From NCBI GenBank assembly GCA_035290025.1, contig DATDVL010000015.1, positions 1 to 14,453 on the forward strand: DNA of 14,453 nt, written 5' to 3'. The notes under the pieces were generated by a model. It was not told where the DNA came from, did no database searches, and saw only the letters and a program-made list of their open reading frames with translations. Both the position numbers and the translations under genes were made by a program. Origin of the DNA: DATDVL01 sp035290025. Its GTDB lineage: Archaea; Nanobdellota; Nanobdellia; SCGC-AAA011-G17; DATDVL01. Below, piece by piece: positions 13,835-14,453 of this stretch (positions within the stretch are counted from its first letter, which is position 1; each line of letters opens with the position of its first letter).

Positions 13835-14258
13835 ATGAACATCATGGATATGGGCATACTCTTTGCAGTTTTAGCAGCGCTTTCTTTTGGTGTATGGACA
13901 GTCTTTCATCAACAAGCATCAGGAAACATCAACAACATTTTCGGAGCAATTGTCGTTTCGTTTACAGCAGTAATTGTCGGAATTATTTTTTTAGTCCCTC
14001 ATCTAAAAAATGTCAGTTTAGTAAGTAACTATAAAGGAATATTATTCAGGAATTGCAGCATTCGCCATAGACTATTTTGTACTAAAAAGCTATAGTTTAG
14101 GAACACCAATAACCATCGCAGGACCCATTATTATCGGAGGCAGCATGGCTATCGCAATTACTACTGGACTATTACTTGGAGAAACATTAACTCTAATGAA
14201 GACCATTGGGATTTTAGCAGTAGCAATCGGTGCGATAATTTTATCCATTTCTTCTTAA
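13835..14258 (+). pseudogene. EamA/DMT-type transporter, single frameshift
   Basis: The first frame gives three residues' choice of Met start, then helices at about 7-28 and 36-54 (ILFAVLAALSFGVWTVF, GAIVVSFTAVIVGIIFLVP), the start of an EamA domain. Near 14020-14040 (ctataaaggaatattatt) the protein moves to the next frame, where YSGIAAFAIDYFVLKSYSLG, then GPIIIGGSMAIAITTGLLLG and ILAVAIGAIILSISS continue to a TAA at 14256-14258. The second frame is blocked by stops just upstream. Total span is 424 bp, one base more than 141 codons, the size of the small archaeal single-EamA proteins (about 140 residues, four to five helices). A one-base insertion by mutation or assembly error is the simplest reading. 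Substrate unknown. Base composition lacks the local A/C richness. Confidence 0.8.
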
Positions 14259-14453
14259 TCACTGCAACGGCGGGGTCATCGGAGGCTTTTTACGATCCAT
14301 ATGCAAGGTGAAAATCAAAAATACTACAATAGCAAGGACGACTATAACATTCACCACAATCAATACCCAACTCACATCACCTTTCTTCGCTAAACAAACA
14401 TCCTGACACACCTGCTCCTTACACTCATAATTCTGAAAACACGGCTTGCCCGC
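14259..14453 (-). CDS. C-terminal part of a Cys-rich, tail-anchored membrane protein (partial)
   Basis: An open frame of 64 codons runs off the right edge of the window and ends in TGA directly beside the stop of the convergent EamA-like gene. It encodes a Cys-rich stretch (C-F-Q-N-Y-E-C-K-E-Q-V-C-Q-D-V-C, four cysteines in 16 residues), then one hydrophobic helix (about 20-24 residues, WVLIVVNVIVVLAIVVFLIF), then a short basic, Pro-rich tail (DRKKPPMTPPLQ). The arrangement suggests an external disulfide-rich domain anchored by its C-terminus, with the tail inside the cell. The start and most of the protein lie outside. The coding strand is G/T-rich like other minus-strand genes here. No family can be named. 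Confidence 0.65.
   Translation of the reverse strand, partial: AGKPCFQNYECKEQVCQDVCLAKKGDVSWVLIVVNVIVVLAIVVFLIFTLHMDRKKPPMTPPLQ

Overview
The window is archaeal. It carries topoisomerase VI (both subunits), translation factor aIF1A, a Pno1/Dim2-type KH protein, an archaeal-type methionyl-tRNA synthetase (MetRS) and an intron-bearing tRNA gene. Nearly every gene has an A/T-rich TATA-like box about 25-30 bp before its start codon or tRNA 5' end, the pattern of leaderless archaeal transcripts. Small genes, short gaps and several unrecognised membrane proteins would fit a DPANN-like lineage, but this is inference and no 16S rRNA is present.

Layout, left to right: the 3' end of a tRNA (1-21); an unrecognised protein (68-556); a DUF554 membrane protein (608-1285) followed by tRNA-Gly(CCC); a DEDDh-type exonuclease on the minus strand (1365-1853); MetRS carrying a C-terminal B3/B4 domain (1932-4217), overlapped by a separate tRNA-binding OB-fold protein (4214-4534) and then a membrane protein faintly like CPBP proteases (4537-5226). 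Next come a membrane-anchored protein on the minus strand (5210-5815) and a three-helix protein resembling the Pycsar effector PycTM/DUF5706 (5903-6406). The middle holds a minus-strand tRNA best read as tRNA-Ile(GAT) with three introns, a LAGLIDADG homing endonuclease 16 bp from it, an unrecognised 144-residue protein and tRNA-Asn(GTT). After a frame-broken UVR-motif gene (7960-8221), the right half is mostly minus strand: a UPF0104/LPG-synthase-like flippase, an unknown membrane protein, the Topo VI A/B pair, and an aIF1A-KH pair. The right edge has a frameshifted EamA-like transporter (plus) and the end of a Cys-rich, tail-anchored protein (minus).

Functional groups are translation (MetRS plus its split tRNA-binding domain, aIF1A, tRNAs), ribosome assembly (KH protein), DNA topology (Topo VI) and membrane functions. 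The most unusual items are the MetRS-B3/B4 fusion, the stand-alone PycTM-like protein without a visible cyclase, and the multi-intron tRNA beside a homing endonuclease.

The plus strand is strongly A+C-rich over most of the window whichever strand is coding. Several genes (4537-5226, 6568-7311, 13835-14258, partly 9416-10162) depart from this, consistent with more recent arrival. No CRISPR array, insertion sequence or origin was seen.
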